DNA of 64,000 nucleotides from Hathewaya massiliensis (GCF_902143515.1 NZ_CABFVD010000005.1:62001-126000); one strand, 5' to 3'; shown: positions 25,540 through 33,418, numbered from the stretch's first letter. Program-made: numbers and translations. The notes: generated by a model from the letters alone, not told the origin.

Positions 25540-27303
25540 TTAAATAAGAATACTAAATAAATTAAATACTATAAATGAAACAACCCAAGCTAAAATAAGT
25601 TGATATACTACAGAGAATATAGCCATTTTTGAACCGTATTCTTTTTTCATAGTAGCTATTACAGACACACAAGGTGTATATAATAGCACAAACACTAGAA
25701 AACTTAAGGCTGAAGCTGAGCTAAAAAAGTTAGGTAAAACTTCTTTTAAGTTACCAGCATAAATAATTTCCATAGTACTAACAACTACTTCCTTAGCCAT
25801 AAGACCAGTTAAAAGTGATACGGAATTTTGCCATTTTCCAAAACCTAGAGGAATAAAAATCGGGTTTATAAATTTACCAATAGATGCTAAGAAGCTATTG
25901 TTCATATCTGTCATTCCGCTAGTATTGAAGTTGGATAAAAACCAAACTAAAACTGAAATAGAGAATATTAGGGTTCCAGCTTTTTTTATAAATCCTTTTC
26001 CCTTATCCCAAGTGTGCAAAAATAGATTTCTTGGTTCTGGTAATTTATAATCAGGTAGTTCTATAATAAAAGGTTCTTCATCTTTTTTAAATATAGTATT
26101 CTTAAAAAGTATACCTATTAAAAAGGAAAGCAGAATTCCTAAAAGATAAAGAGAAAATACTACTAAGGTAGCATGCTTAGGAAAGAAAACTGAAGTAAAC
26201 AAAGCATATACAGGAAGTCTTGCATTACAAGACATAAGTGGCACTAATAGTGCAGTAAGCTTTCTGTCCTTCTCGCTTTCTAAGGTTCTAGCTGACATAA
26301 TGCCAGGCACAGAGCATCCAAAACCTACAATCATAGGAATAAAAGCCTTACCTGAAAGTCCCATTTTTCTCATTAATTTATCCATAATAAGAGCAGCTCT
26401 TGCCATGTAACCACTATCTTCTAAGATGGAAATACCTAAGAATAAAGTTAGAATTATAGGAATAAAAACCAAAATAGATCCTACACCTTGAACTATTCCA
26501 TCTACTACAAGTGAAGATAAGAAGCTACTAAAAGGGTCTAGCTTACTATGCATAAACGGAATGAGAAGCTCATTTAATCCTTGGTCTAATAGATCTGACA
26601 AGGGTTGTCCAACCCAATTAAAAGTAAACATGAAGATTAAAAACATTACTAAAAAGAAAACTGGAAAAGCTAAAAATTTATTTAGTACTATTTTATCAAT
26701 TTTTTCACTTAAATTAGTTTTATTATGTTCTTTTAAAGTTACACATGAATCTAAAAGCCCTTCAATATATTTATATGTTTCTTTTTCGCTAGGGAAGCTT
26801 TTAAGGTTCATAGAAGCTATATCCATATAAGATTTATTTTCTATAATATTTATTAACTTTTCTACCCCTTTATGTTTAGAGGCTATAATAGGTACTACAG
26901 TTATGCCTAAGGTCTTTTCTAAATTTTCATAGTTTATATAAATACCTTTATTTTCTGCTGCGTCAATCATATTTAGTATTAGTATGATTGGCTTATTAAA
27001 TTGCTTAAGTTCAGTAGTTAAATAAAGATTTCTCTCTAGATTTGAACTATCAACAATATTTAAAATAAGGTCTACACTTTCATCTTGAAGAAATTCTTTT
27101 GAGATTATTTCTTCATTAGAATAAGTATCCATAGCATAGATACCAGGCAAGTCCACAATTTTAATATCTTTAGTTAATTGTCCTTCTTTTTTCTCTACAG
27201 TAACTCCAGCCCAGTTTCCTACATACTGTTTAGAGCCTGTTAAATAATTAAACAAAGTTGTTTTTCCTACGTTAGGATTACCAACTAAGGCTGTAATAGT
27301 CAT
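25540..27303 (-). CDS. feoB: Ferrous iron transport protein B
   Basis: A 587-residue Fe(II) transporter with a G-protein domain in front of a membrane channel. The G domain begins at once: G1 GNPNVGKTT (residues 8-16), G3 DLPG, G4 NMID. The membrane part has the two Gate regions (GSILVFIPIILTLFLGISIL, and later WQNSVSLLTGLMAKEVVVST) and the core GFGCSVPGIMSARTLESEKD. It is shorter than typical FeoB (~650-770), mainly because the linker after the G domain is short. It starts one base after the feoA stop, so translation is probably coupled. A Fur-like site upstream of feoA suggests repression by iron. Confidence 0.95.
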   Translation of the reverse strand: MTITALVGNPNVGKTTLFNYLTGSKQYVGNWAGVTVEKKEGQLTKDIKIVDLPGIYAMDTYSNEEIISKEFLQDESVDLILNIVDSSNLERNLYLTTELKQFNKPIILILNMIDAAENKGIYINYENLEKTLGITVVPIIASKHKGVEKLINIIENKSYMDIASMNLKSFPSEKETYKYIEGLLDSCVTLKEHNKTNLSEKIDKIVLNKFLAFPVFFLVMFLIFMFTFNWVGQPLSDLLDQGLNELLIPFMHSKLDPFSSFLSSLVVDGIVQGVGSILVFIPIILTLFLGISILEDSGYMARAALIMDKLMRKMGLSGKAFIPMIVGFGCSVPGIMSARTLESEKDRKLTALLVPLMSCNARLPVYALFTSVFFPKHATLVVFSLYLLGILLSFLIGILFKNTIFKKDEEPFIIELPDYKLPEPRNLFLHTWDKGKGFIKKAGTLIFSISVLVWFLSNFNTSGMTDMNNSFLASIGKFINPIFIPLGFGKWQNSVSLLTGLMAKEVVVSTMEIIYAGNLKEVLPNFFSSASALSFLVFVLLYTPCVSVIATMKKEYGSKMAIFSVVYQLILAWVVSFIVFNLFSILI

Positions 27304-27304
27304 T

Positions 27305-27538
27305 TTAAACCTCCCTTATAAATATGTTTTTAGCATCATTTTTCCTAAGTGCAATATTAAAACCCCTCATATTAATAACTAGGGGATCACCTAAAGGAGC
27401 CTTTGCGCATAGACAAATTTCAGTACCTTCAATACAGCCTAAAGCTTGAAGTCTTTTCATTAATTTCTCGTTTCCTTGAATATGGGAGATTAAGGCTTTT
27501 TGCCCTAAATTTAAGTCGCAAATGCACATACTTGTCAC
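27305..27538 (-). CDS. feoA: FeoA-domain protein
   Basis: A 77-residue SH3-like FeoA protein, an accessory of FeoB. Characteristic are LNLGQKALISHIQG near the start, LMKRLQALGCIEGTEI in the middle and PLGDPLVINMRGFNIALRKNDA near the end. It is the first gene of the operon and is followed almost directly by feoB. The start at 27538 has GAGGTGAC upstream. Four cysteines occur, which is more than usual, but they form no known motif. Confidence 0.92.
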   Translation of the reverse strand: MTSMCICDLNLGQKALISHIQGNEKLMKRLQALGCIEGTEICLCAKAPLGDPLVINMRGFNIALRKNDAKNIFIREV

Positions 27539-27545
27539 CTCGTAA

Positions 27546-27604
27546 TGAAAGTTATTATCATATTTTAATAAAGAAATTTTAACATTTTTTTATATGAAAG
27601 TCAA
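27546..27604 (-). promoter_or_regulatory. feo promoter with Fur-box-like site
   Basis: On the minus strand TTGACT (27599-27604) and TAAAAT (27576-27581) have a 17-base spacer. Downstream lies TGATAATAACTTTCA (27546-27560), which matches the 7-1-7 Fur consensus TGATAATnATTATCA except at two positions. A Fur repressor bound here would block transcription of feoA-feoB under iron sufficiency. Confidence 0.65.
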
Positions 27605-27679
27605 ACTGTTGTTGATTTAATTAAAGCAATTAATTATAGTATATACTAGGAAGTAATAGGATTAGAAAAGAGTGGTAAA

Positions 27680-28327
27680 ATGATATGTAGAACCAAAAGG
27701 ATCAAAATTGAAAATATAAAAGTAGAGCAAGTTTTAGAATTTGAAGGTAAGACCAATATTTATGAAAAAGCCGTATTTTTAGATTTAGAACATTATGTGT
27801 ATAAACATCCAATTTGTATTGGAGTTTTTGGTGCTTGTATTTATGATAAGAAGAAAAAATCTTTAATTTTTACCCAATATATGATAGAAAATAATGAGGA
27901 TGCAAGCAAAATTATATATAAGGTTTGTAAATATTTAAAGCATGCAAAAGGCAAATTGAAAAAACAATATTTGGTTACCTTTTCTGGAAACAATGATTGC
28001 ACAGTAATAGACTATTTATTTAAAGAAAAAAATATAGCATTAGATGTAAGAAAATATTTTAAAGAGATTGATCTTCAAAAAAATTATGAAAAGACAAAAA
28101 AAGAGGGCATAGGACTTAAAAATTTAGAAAAAATTTTTAATATTGAAAGGAAAGGTGAAAATATTAGCGGCATGAATCTTGCGAAAACCATTAGTAAAAT
28201 AATTACAAGTGAAGAGTATTTTCATAACATGCCTAAAGAAAAAATAGAAAAAATTTTAATTTATAATGAACAAGATGTAGTGAACTTATTTTATATTTTA
28301 ACAAGGTGGAATAAATATATCTTTTAA
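27680..28327 (+). CDS. Ribonuclease H-like (YprB-type) protein
   Basis: A 215-residue protein with the same fold as the YprB-like gene at 24472. Visible motifs are AVFLDLEHYVYKHPICIGVF (the first acidic pair DLE), TFSGNNDCTVIDYLF and IYNEQDVVNLFYILTRW. The last stretch corresponds to the NYEDVLNL motif of the paralogue. The N-terminal ~28 residues are an extra basic segment and there is no C-terminal extension. The first motif has DLE rather than DIET. ATG 27680 has only a weak SD (AGAGTGG). The 22-base-stem hairpin at 28410-28460 probably ends the transcript. Nuclease activity is inferred from the family. Confidence 0.7.
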   Translation: MICRTKRIKIENIKVEQVLEFEGKTNIYEKAVFLDLEHYVYKHPICIGVFGACIYDKKKKSLIFTQYMIENNEDASKIIYKVCKYLKHAKGKLKKQYLVTFSGNNDCTVIDYLFKEKNIALDVRKYFKEIDLQKNYEKTKKEGIGLKNLEKIFNIERKGENISGMNLAKTISKIITSEEYFHNMPKEKIEKILIYNEQDVVNLFYILTRWNKYIF

Positions 28328-28409
28328 GATGTTGATTTTTTCTTCAAGGTAGTATATTTTGTGAAAGTGAGTGGACATTTATTATAAATACTTTCTGTTC
28401 ATTTTATTA

Positions 28410-28460
28410 GCACCCTTTTTATTATAAGTTTTGTCTAGAAACTTATAATAAAAAGGGTGC
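28410..28460. terminator. Unusually long perfect hairpin
   Basis: Twenty-two-base arms, GCACCCTTTTTATTATAAG... (28410-28431) and its exact complement (28439-28460), enclose the seven-base loop TGTCTAG. TTCTATT follows on the plus strand. It probably ends the gene at 27680-28327, but its length and perfection exceed an ordinary terminator. Confidence 0.7.
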
Positions 28461-28603
28461 TTCTATTATGCAATTTTTTTCTGTATAATTTTCAGTGAAA
28501 ATTAGAATGAACATATTTTTTAATAAGTATTCATAAAACGTTACAAATTATTGGGGGAATTTTAAAAAATAAGATAGTGAAAAATTTTACAATATTTTTG
28601 GAA

Positions 28604-28824
28604 TGGACAACTATAAAGATGGTTATACTAAAGAGGATATGATAAAGAGTTAATTAGGATTGAAGAGATAAAAAAGTTGATGAAGAAGCTGAAGAGATCG
28701 TAGAATAATTAACTACACTTATAGAGACTATAATGATTTTAATAATAGGGGTCTATAGTGGTAGTTATTATCTTGGTTGTGATACTACCGATTGTTAGCA
28801 TTATGCAAAATATACAATAATACA
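28604..28824 (+). pseudogene. Decayed coding remnant ahead of the prepilin gene
   Basis: Protein-like stretches occur in shifting frames. MDNYKDGYTKEDMIK (from 28604) is followed, one frame over, by ELIRIEEIKK and, one more frame over, by VDEEAEEIVE and a stop. A second hydrophobic piece, VVVIILVVILPIVSIMQNIQ (ending near 28822), resembles a membrane anchor. Taken together this looks like one or two small genes broken by frameshifts. The interpretation is by eye and chance coding cannot be excluded. The rest of the 521-base gap holds only the long hairpin at 28410-28460. Confidence 0.3.
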
Positions 28825-28848
28825 TAAATCTAAAGGAGGATTTTTTAA

Positions 28849-29253
28849 ATGTCAAACTCAAAAAAATTTAGGAACAAGAAAAAAGGCTTTACACTTATTG
28901 AGCTTATAGTAGTTATATCTATAATAGGAATACTTGCGGTTATATTGCTACCCAAATTTGGGGGATTTACTGATAAAGCAAGAAAAAAATCAGTTATGTC
29001 AGAAGCGAAAACTGTATATACAGCAATGGAAACTTATTATGCAGAAAATGGAAGGTATCCAACAAACGTTAATAGTTTAGAAAATATAGATAAATTAAAA
29101 ACTACAAAAGTTTGCGATAAAAATAAAACAGATGTTCAAACAATAAAAATTATTGATTCTGAAAATACTCTATTCACTTATGCAAAGGATGGGTTTATGG
29201 CAACATGCACTAAAGATGGCGAAATTAAAGTGGAAGGAGTGGGTGATAAATAG
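28849..29253 (+). CDS. Type IV pilin-like prepilin
   Basis: A 134-residue prepilin. The short basic leader NKKKG is followed by FTLIELIVVISIIGILAVIL, the class III signal with Glu at position 5 of the mature protein, then a globular part with AKTVYTAMETYYAENGRYP, typical of major pseudopilins and pilins. Prepilin peptidase would cut after the glycine and methylate the phenylalanine; that enzyme is encoded 180 bases downstream. Two cysteines (KVCDK and ATCTK) could form a disulfide. No assembly ATPase, platform protein or other pilus gene lies in the window. ATG 28849 follows AAAGGAGGA. Confidence 0.9.
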   Translation: MSNSKKFRNKKKGFTLIELIVVISIIGILAVILLPKFGGFTDKARKKSVMSEAKTVYTAMETYYAENGRYPTNVNSLENIDKLKTTKVCDKNKTDVQTIKIIDSENTLFTYAKDGFMATCTKDGEIKVEGVGDK

Positions 29254-29265
29254 ACTTAAAACAAT

Positions 29266-29337
29266 ATAATCCCTGTGAATTATTCTCATAGGGATTATAT
29301 AAGTTATAAATAATGGCTTACATATTATTTATAACTT
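29266..29337 (+). terminator. Two tandem hairpins between prepilin and peptidase genes
   Basis: The first hairpin is ATAATCCCT with AGGGATTAT (29266-29298). The second has perfect 14-base arms AAGTTATAAATAAT (29301-29314) and ATTATTTATAACTT (29324-29337). The first is a likely terminator of the prepilin gene. The second may be an RNA-processing or regulatory element. Confidence 0.6.
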
Positions 29338-29382
29338 AATTTAAAATATGACGGTAACATATTAATACTAAAAGGAGGTATT

Positions 29383-29400
29383 ATGAATTATTATATATAA
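29383..29400 (+). CDS. Five-codon ORF with a strong SD
   Basis: AAAGGAGG (29371-29378) stands four bases before ATG 29383, which encodes only MNYYI and stops at TAA 29398-29400. It may be a short leader peptide for the prepilin peptidase gene 32 bases on, or the start of a gene that has been lost. Only the ribosome-binding site supports it. Confidence 0.25.
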   Translation: MNYYI

Positions 29401-29432
29401 TTTAATTAAGTTTAGTTGTAGGAGGGTTTATT

Positions 29433-30194
29433 TTGGAGATTAATTTTATTTTTGGAATCACTTTATTTATATTAGGCTGTGTAATAGGTAGTTTTTTAAA
29501 TGTATGTATTTATAGAATACCAAAGGGGGAGTCAGTAGTATATCCACCTTCTCATTGTACTAATTGCAATACTAAGATAAAGTGGTATGACTTAGTTCCT
29601 ATATTAAGCTGGGGTATGCTAAAGGGGAAATGTAGAGGGTGCAAGGAGAAGATATCCATAAGATATCCTCTAGTTGAATTTTTTACAGGGTTAACCTTTC
29701 TTTTAGTGTTTTTAAAATATGGTTTTAGTTTAGATACTTTAAAGTTTATAATTTTATCTGTGTTTTTAATTTTAATTGGACTTATAGATTATGATACTAC
29801 AGATGTATACACTTTTACTACTTGGAGTGGTATAATTATAGGTGGAATTTTTGTAGTAATAAGTTATTTTTATCTGGGACAAGCTTCTACCTATATCTAT
29901 GGAGCTTTATTAGGTGGAGGAGTTATAACAGTAATTATACTTTTAACAGGTGGAATGGGATGGGGAGATGCTGAAATATGTGCTCTTTCTGGTGTGTTTT
30001 TAGGGTTTTCTAATACTATATTTATGCTATTTTCATCTTTTGTTTTTGGAGGAATTATTGGTGGAGTTTTAATCTTAACAGGTAAAAAGGGAAGAAAGGA
30101 AGTAGTTCCTTTTGGACCATTTATAGCTTTAGCTACAATATTTACAATTTTATATGGAACTAATATATTAAATTGGTATATTAGTCTGTTTTAA
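29433..30194 (+). CDS. Prepilin peptidase (A24 family)
   Basis: A 253-residue integral membrane aspartic peptidase that cleaves and N-methylates type IV prepilins. The N-terminal methyltransferase part has GSFLNVCIYRIPKGES and two CxxC pairs (HCTNCNTKIKWYDLVPILSW, and KCRGCKEKISIRYPLVE). The catalytic aspartates lie in LIDYDTTDVYTF and in MGWGDAEICAL, the GxGD motif. About seven membrane helices are present. The start is TTG 29433, six bases after AGGAGGG (29420-29426). The ZIP transporter gene begins shortly after its stop and is probably cotranscribed, although the functions seem unrelated. Confidence 0.93.
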   Translation: MEINFIFGITLFILGCVIGSFLNVCIYRIPKGESVVYPPSHCTNCNTKIKWYDLVPILSWGMLKGKCRGCKEKISIRYPLVEFFTGLTFLLVFLKYGFSLDTLKFIILSVFLILIGLIDYDTTDVYTFTTWSGIIIGGIFVVISYFYLGQASTYIYGALLGGGVITVIILLTGGMGWGDAEICALSGVFLGFSNTIFMLFSSFVFGGIIGGVLILTGKKGRKEVVPFGPFIALATIFTILYGTNILNWYISLF

Positions 30195-30212
30195 AGAGAA
30201 AGGATGAGAGAT

Positions 30213-30974
30213 ATGAACACTGTACTATATGGAGCCTTAGGGAGTTTAGTTGCTGGACTTGCTACTGGACTTGGAGCCATACCAATTCTTTTTACCAAGA
30301 AAGTATCTCATAAATCACTAGATGGATTACTTGGGTTTGCTGCAGGAGTTATGCTTGCTGCAACTTGCTTTAGTTTAATTGTACCAGCCCTAGAAGCTTC
30401 AGGGGGAGGATTAAAAGGGGCTTTAGTAGTTGCTATTGGAATATTATTCGGAGGAATTTTTTTAGATATTATAGACAAATATGCACCTCATGAGCATCTT
30501 TTATTAAATAAAAGGGAAGGGGCATCTTCTTCTTTAGCTAAGGTGTGGTTATTTATAATTGCTATAACCATACATAACTTTCCTGAAGGTTTAGCTGTAG
30601 GGGTAGGTTTTGGATCAGGTAATTTTAAGGATGGTATGAGCTTAGCTATAGGCATTGGACTTCAAAACATGCCAGAGGGTCTTGCTGTTGCCCTAGCCCT
30701 TATTAGGGAAGATTATAGCCCTAAAAAAGCATTTTTAATTGCTCTTTTAACTGGTCTTGTAGAGCCAGTAGGAGGTCTTATGGGAGCAGGACTTATAACT
30801 ATTGCACAACCATTACTTCCATTTATATTAGCTTTTGCAGCAGGGGCTATGTTGTTTGTAATTAGCGATGAAATTATACCAGAAACTCATGAACATGGTT
30901 TTGAAAGAATAGCTACTTATGGATTACTTATAGGTTTTGTTATTATGATGATAATGGATGTAACTTTAGGTTAA
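30213..30974 (+). CDS. ZIP family metal transporter
   Basis: A ~253-residue, eight-helix divalent metal importer of the ZIP family. The metal site is formed by HNFPEGLAVGVGFGSG in helix 4 and QNMPEGLAVALAL in helix 5, with the acidic SDEIIPETHEHG near the end. An early segment VSHKSLDGLLGFAAGVMLAA is also typical. Zinc is the usual substrate, but iron or manganese is possible. ATG 30213 fits the SD AAAGGA (eight bases); the ATG at 30204 directly overlaps the SD. The gene is probably in an operon with the prepilin peptidase (18-base gap). Confidence 0.92.
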   Translation: MNTVLYGALGSLVAGLATGLGAIPILFTKKVSHKSLDGLLGFAAGVMLAATCFSLIVPALEASGGGLKGALVVAIGILFGGIFLDIIDKYAPHEHLLLNKREGASSSLAKVWLFIIAITIHNFPEGLAVGVGFGSGNFKDGMSLAIGIGLQNMPEGLAVALALIREDYSPKKAFLIALLTGLVEPVGGLMGAGLITIAQPLLPFILAFAAGAMLFVISDEIIPETHEHGFERIATYGLLIGFVIMMIMDVTLG

Positions 30975-31007
30975 TAAACGTTTAAATATAAAACAAAATT
31001 TAATAAC

Positions 31008-31051
31008 ATAACTTAAAATAGATAGGAGTATTCCTATCTATTTTAAGTTAT
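31008..31051. other. Perfect 20-base-pair hairpin
   Basis: ATAACTTAAAATAGATAGGA (31008-31027) and its exact complement (31032-31051) flank a GTAT loop. There is no T-run, so it may be an RNA-end structure or part of the adjoining family C repeat rather than a standard terminator. It lies 34 bases past the ZIP gene stop. Confidence 0.6.
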
Positions 31052-31052
31052 A

Positions 31053-31124
31053 GCTGTGTTAGATAAAAAATTTGCTCATATGCAATTACGTAACCATCAT
31101 ATGGACAAAAATATTTAACAAAGC
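31053..31124 (+). repeat. Family C repeat, copy 2
   Basis: GCTGTGTTAG, GCTCATATG, the loop CAATTACGTAACCAT, CATATGGACAAAAAT and TAACAAAGC form a long hairpin (31053-31124). It has the same order as the copy at 22048-22113. The rest of the gap up to 31317 is AT-rich without an ORF. Confidence 0.65.
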
Positions 31125-31316
31125 CTAATTTATAAATAAATATATAAGAAGCTATAAATAAAAGAAAAATTAAGAGAAATAGAGATTAATCAATTAAGTT
31201 AGTAATTAACATTATGTTATATGCAGTTTATCAATTATGTTATTTTTGTATAAATGCAAAAAATAGTATAAAATAATATCATAGTATAAATTACTATGGG
31301 AAGGAAACTAATTATA

Positions 31317-31907
31317 ATGGGCAAAAATGTTGATTATTTACAAAAAATATATGAGAGAAATCCTATTACTGGAAATTACATAATAGAAGTGGCTTTAGAT
31401 AAGTACACAGATGTATTTAATGACTGGGACTATGCTTCCTATAAAAAAAGAGACATGGATCCAGAGCTTGCATATTTTCTAGAAGATTGTGCCGATGATA
31501 TTCCTGGAAAATATGGACTAGATATATGTTTTTATATTCCAAAGGAAATAAAAGATAAAAGGCGAGAAGAGGTTATAGTGGTAGGTATAAAAACTTATTA
31601 TTCCTTTTACCTTCATTCCGAATTAAAGGTGCTTAGAGCTACATATAAAAGGATATTTCTATATATCTTAACTTCATTTCTAATTTTACTTACAAAAATG
31701 TTCTTAGTTTCAGTGTCTAAACCTACAGTACTTTTTAATACAATTTCAGAGAGTATGAACATAGGAGGATGGGTTTTCCTCTGGGAAGCATTATCCCTTG
31801 TATTTATCAATAGAAGCGATTCTATTGAAAATACGGAAAAGTATAAACGCTTCGTTAATTCAAATATATATTTTAAATATAATGAGGATAAGCAAGATAT
31901 TAAGTAA
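31317..31907 (+). CDS. Membrane protein of unknown function
   Basis: A ~196-residue protein that I do not recognise. The N-terminal ~105 residues are soluble and charged, with YERNPITGNYIIEVALDKY, FNDWDYASYKKRDMDPELA and DICFYIPKEIKDKRRE. Two membrane segments follow (IFLYILTSFLILLTKMFLV and IGGWVFLWEALSLVFI), then a basic tail. The start is uncertain: ATG 31317 has GGAAGGA at a suitable distance, while ATG 31296 lies before it. It resembles a cytoplasmic domain tethered to a hairpin anchor. The unknown membrane protein at 32145 may be a neighbour in function, but a repeat separates them. Confidence 0.55.
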   Translation: MGKNVDYLQKIYERNPITGNYIIEVALDKYTDVFNDWDYASYKKRDMDPELAYFLEDCADDIPGKYGLDICFYIPKEIKDKRREEVIVVGIKTYYSFYLHSELKVLRATYKRIFLYILTSFLILLTKMFLVSVSKPTVLFNTISESMNIGGWVFLWEALSLVFINRSDSIENTEKYKRFVNSNIYFKYNEDKQDIK

Positions 31908-31996
31908 TTATTTATTTTAAGTATATATTTAAAAAATTTTTACTTTATGAATTTTATTTCCTTTGGCGGTAATACTATAATTAGACATAAAGAGAG

Positions 31997-32130
31997 TTCT
32001 TAGCTTTAGAGGAAATCTTTATGCCTCTAAAGCTTAGAAATCCTTATCCAGGGACGTAGCCGCTCTTTTATTTGAAATTTAAGAAGATGGGATTATTACA
32101 GCGGGTAGTTATAGGGTTAAATTCTGCTAA
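31997..32130 (+). repeat. Composite repeat, family A hairpin plus B
   Basis: The hairpin TTCTTAGCTTTAGAGG (31997-32012) with CCTCTAAAGCTTAGAA (32024-32039) has one mismatch. It runs directly into CCTTATCCAGGGACGTAGC, similar to the B start TTATCCATGGAATAG. The end (GGGATTATTACAGCGGGTAG then TTATAGGGTTAAAT) resembles the B end. It finishes 15 bases before the start of the next gene, on the same strand. Confidence 0.6.
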
Positions 32131-32144
32131 AGGAAGTGTTTATT

Positions 32145-32489
32145 ATGTTTACTAGAAATCCTATTAAGTTTATGTTTGAATGGGAAGTTTTAAAGAATAA
32201 GGGGAAGAAAAACTTTGTTTTTAAACGGGGAGTTCTTATAAACGAAGTGATATTTTCTATTATATACTTAACATGTATTATATTTTTTAAATCAAAAATT
32301 TTTAAAAAAGTTTCATTTAAAAATTTTATATTCATATATGCACTTGGCACAGGGGTTATTTGCTTTTTAAGCTACATATGCTTTTCTAGTGTTTGGAAGT
32401 ACAATAGTAAAAGGTTTTTAAAACTAAAATTAAAAAATATATCAGAAAGAAATAACAGAATAAGCATTATAGAAAAAGTAAAGGAGTAA
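32145..32489 (+). CDS. Small two-helix membrane protein, unknown
   Basis: A ~114-residue basic protein. ATG 32145 is preferred, ten bases from AAAGGA (32129-32134); GTG 32136 is too close to it. Two hydrophobic segments are visible (GVLINEVIFSIIYLTCIIFF, and FIFIYALGTGVICFLSYICF), separated by a lysine-rich loop. The C-terminal tail is strongly basic (KRFLKLKLKNISERNNR). I know no family for it. The composite repeat reaches almost to its SD and could form its 5' untranslated region. The hairpin at 32480-32512 overlaps its stop codon. Confidence 0.5.
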   Translation: MFTRNPIKFMFEWEVLKNKGKKNFVFKRGVLINEVIFSIIYLTCIIFFKSKIFKKVSFKNFIFIYALGTGVICFLSYICFSSVWKYNSKRFLKLKLKNISERNNRISIIEKVKE

Positions 32490-32512
32490 CTTAAAATATA
32501 GGTTACTCCTTT
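32480..32512 (+). terminator. Terminator overlapping the stop codon
   Basis: AAAGGAGTAAC (32480-32490) and GTTACTCCTTT (32502-32512) are perfect complements. The stop codon of the preceding gene lies in the first arm. Of the next 261 bases I can say only that they contain a weak hairpin (AAATTGT/ACAATTT) and an open minus-strand frame without a start codon (32518-32695). Confidence 0.75.
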
Positions 32513-32773
32513 ATAAATTAAAATTGTGATTTTTCAATTACAATTTTAATTTCTATGGTTTTAACAAAATTTAAAACTGGATTTTCTAAGTTTTTTAAAG
32601 TCCATGGCAGTAAGTTTTCTAAAATAAGTAATACTTTTATAATAACTACTAGGATAAAATAGAATTTAGGGTGTAAACTGTTAAGAAAAGTTGTTTAAGT
32701 TTATAATAAATTATATAATAAATTTAAGATTTAGTAATTTATCAATTATTAATTTAAGAAATTAGGTGGTCTT

Positions 32774-33388
32774 ATGAAAAAACTTCAGATAGATTTCTAT
32801 AAAAAAGATAGTATAACTCTTAGTAAGGAACTATTAGGAAAGTATTTAGTTCATAATACGGAGCAAGGGGAACTTATAGGTAAAATTGTAGAAGTAGAAG
32901 CCTATAAGGGTGTTATGGATAAGGCAGCACATTCTTATGAAGGAAAAAGGACTAAAAGGACAGAGGTTATGTTTAGAGAAGGTGGCATTGCCTATGTATA
33001 TTTAATATATGGAATGTATAATTGTTTAAATATAGTAGCATCTTTAGAAGGTGTGCCTGAAGCAGTTCTTATAAGAGCTTTAGAGCCTATTTCAAATATA
33101 GAATTTATGTGCAAAAATAGATATAATAAATCTAAGGAACAGTGTAGTAAGAAAGACATTATAAATTTAACTAGTGGACCTGGAAAGATATGTAAGGCAT
33201 TTAATATAACAAAGGAACACAATGGGATGGATCTTACAGGAGATAAACTGTACTTATTAGAAGATGAAAATCAAGAAGAGTTTAAAATAGTTGAAACCAC
33301 TAGAATTGGTATAGATTATGCAGAAGAGGCTAGATTTTACCCTTGGAGATTCTATATAAAGGATAATCCTTATATTTCTAAAAAGTAA
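32774..33388 (+). CDS. DNA-3-methyladenine glycosylase (AAG/MPG family)
   Basis: A 204-residue base-excision repair enzyme that removes alkylated purines. Diagnostic stretches are LLGKYLVHN, GKIVEVEAYKGVMDKAAHS with the catalytic glutamate, REGGIAYVYLIYGMYNCLN (the DNA-intercalating tyrosine region) and LTSGPGKICKAFNI near residue 135. The length agrees with bacterial AAG-type glycosylases. ATG 32774 follows TTAGGTGG. The MBL-fold gene begins 30 bases downstream on the same strand, so the two may be cotranscribed. Confidence 0.93.
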   Translation: MKKLQIDFYKKDSITLSKELLGKYLVHNTEQGELIGKIVEVEAYKGVMDKAAHSYEGKRTKRTEVMFREGGIAYVYLIYGMYNCLNIVASLEGVPEAVLIRALEPISNIEFMCKNRYNKSKEQCSKKDIINLTSGPGKICKAFNITKEHNGMDLTGDKLYLLEDENQEEFKIVETTRIGIDYAEEARFYPWRFYIKDNPYISKK

Positions 33389-33418
33389 ATTTACATAAGG
33401 AAGAGGGAATTTATAAAT

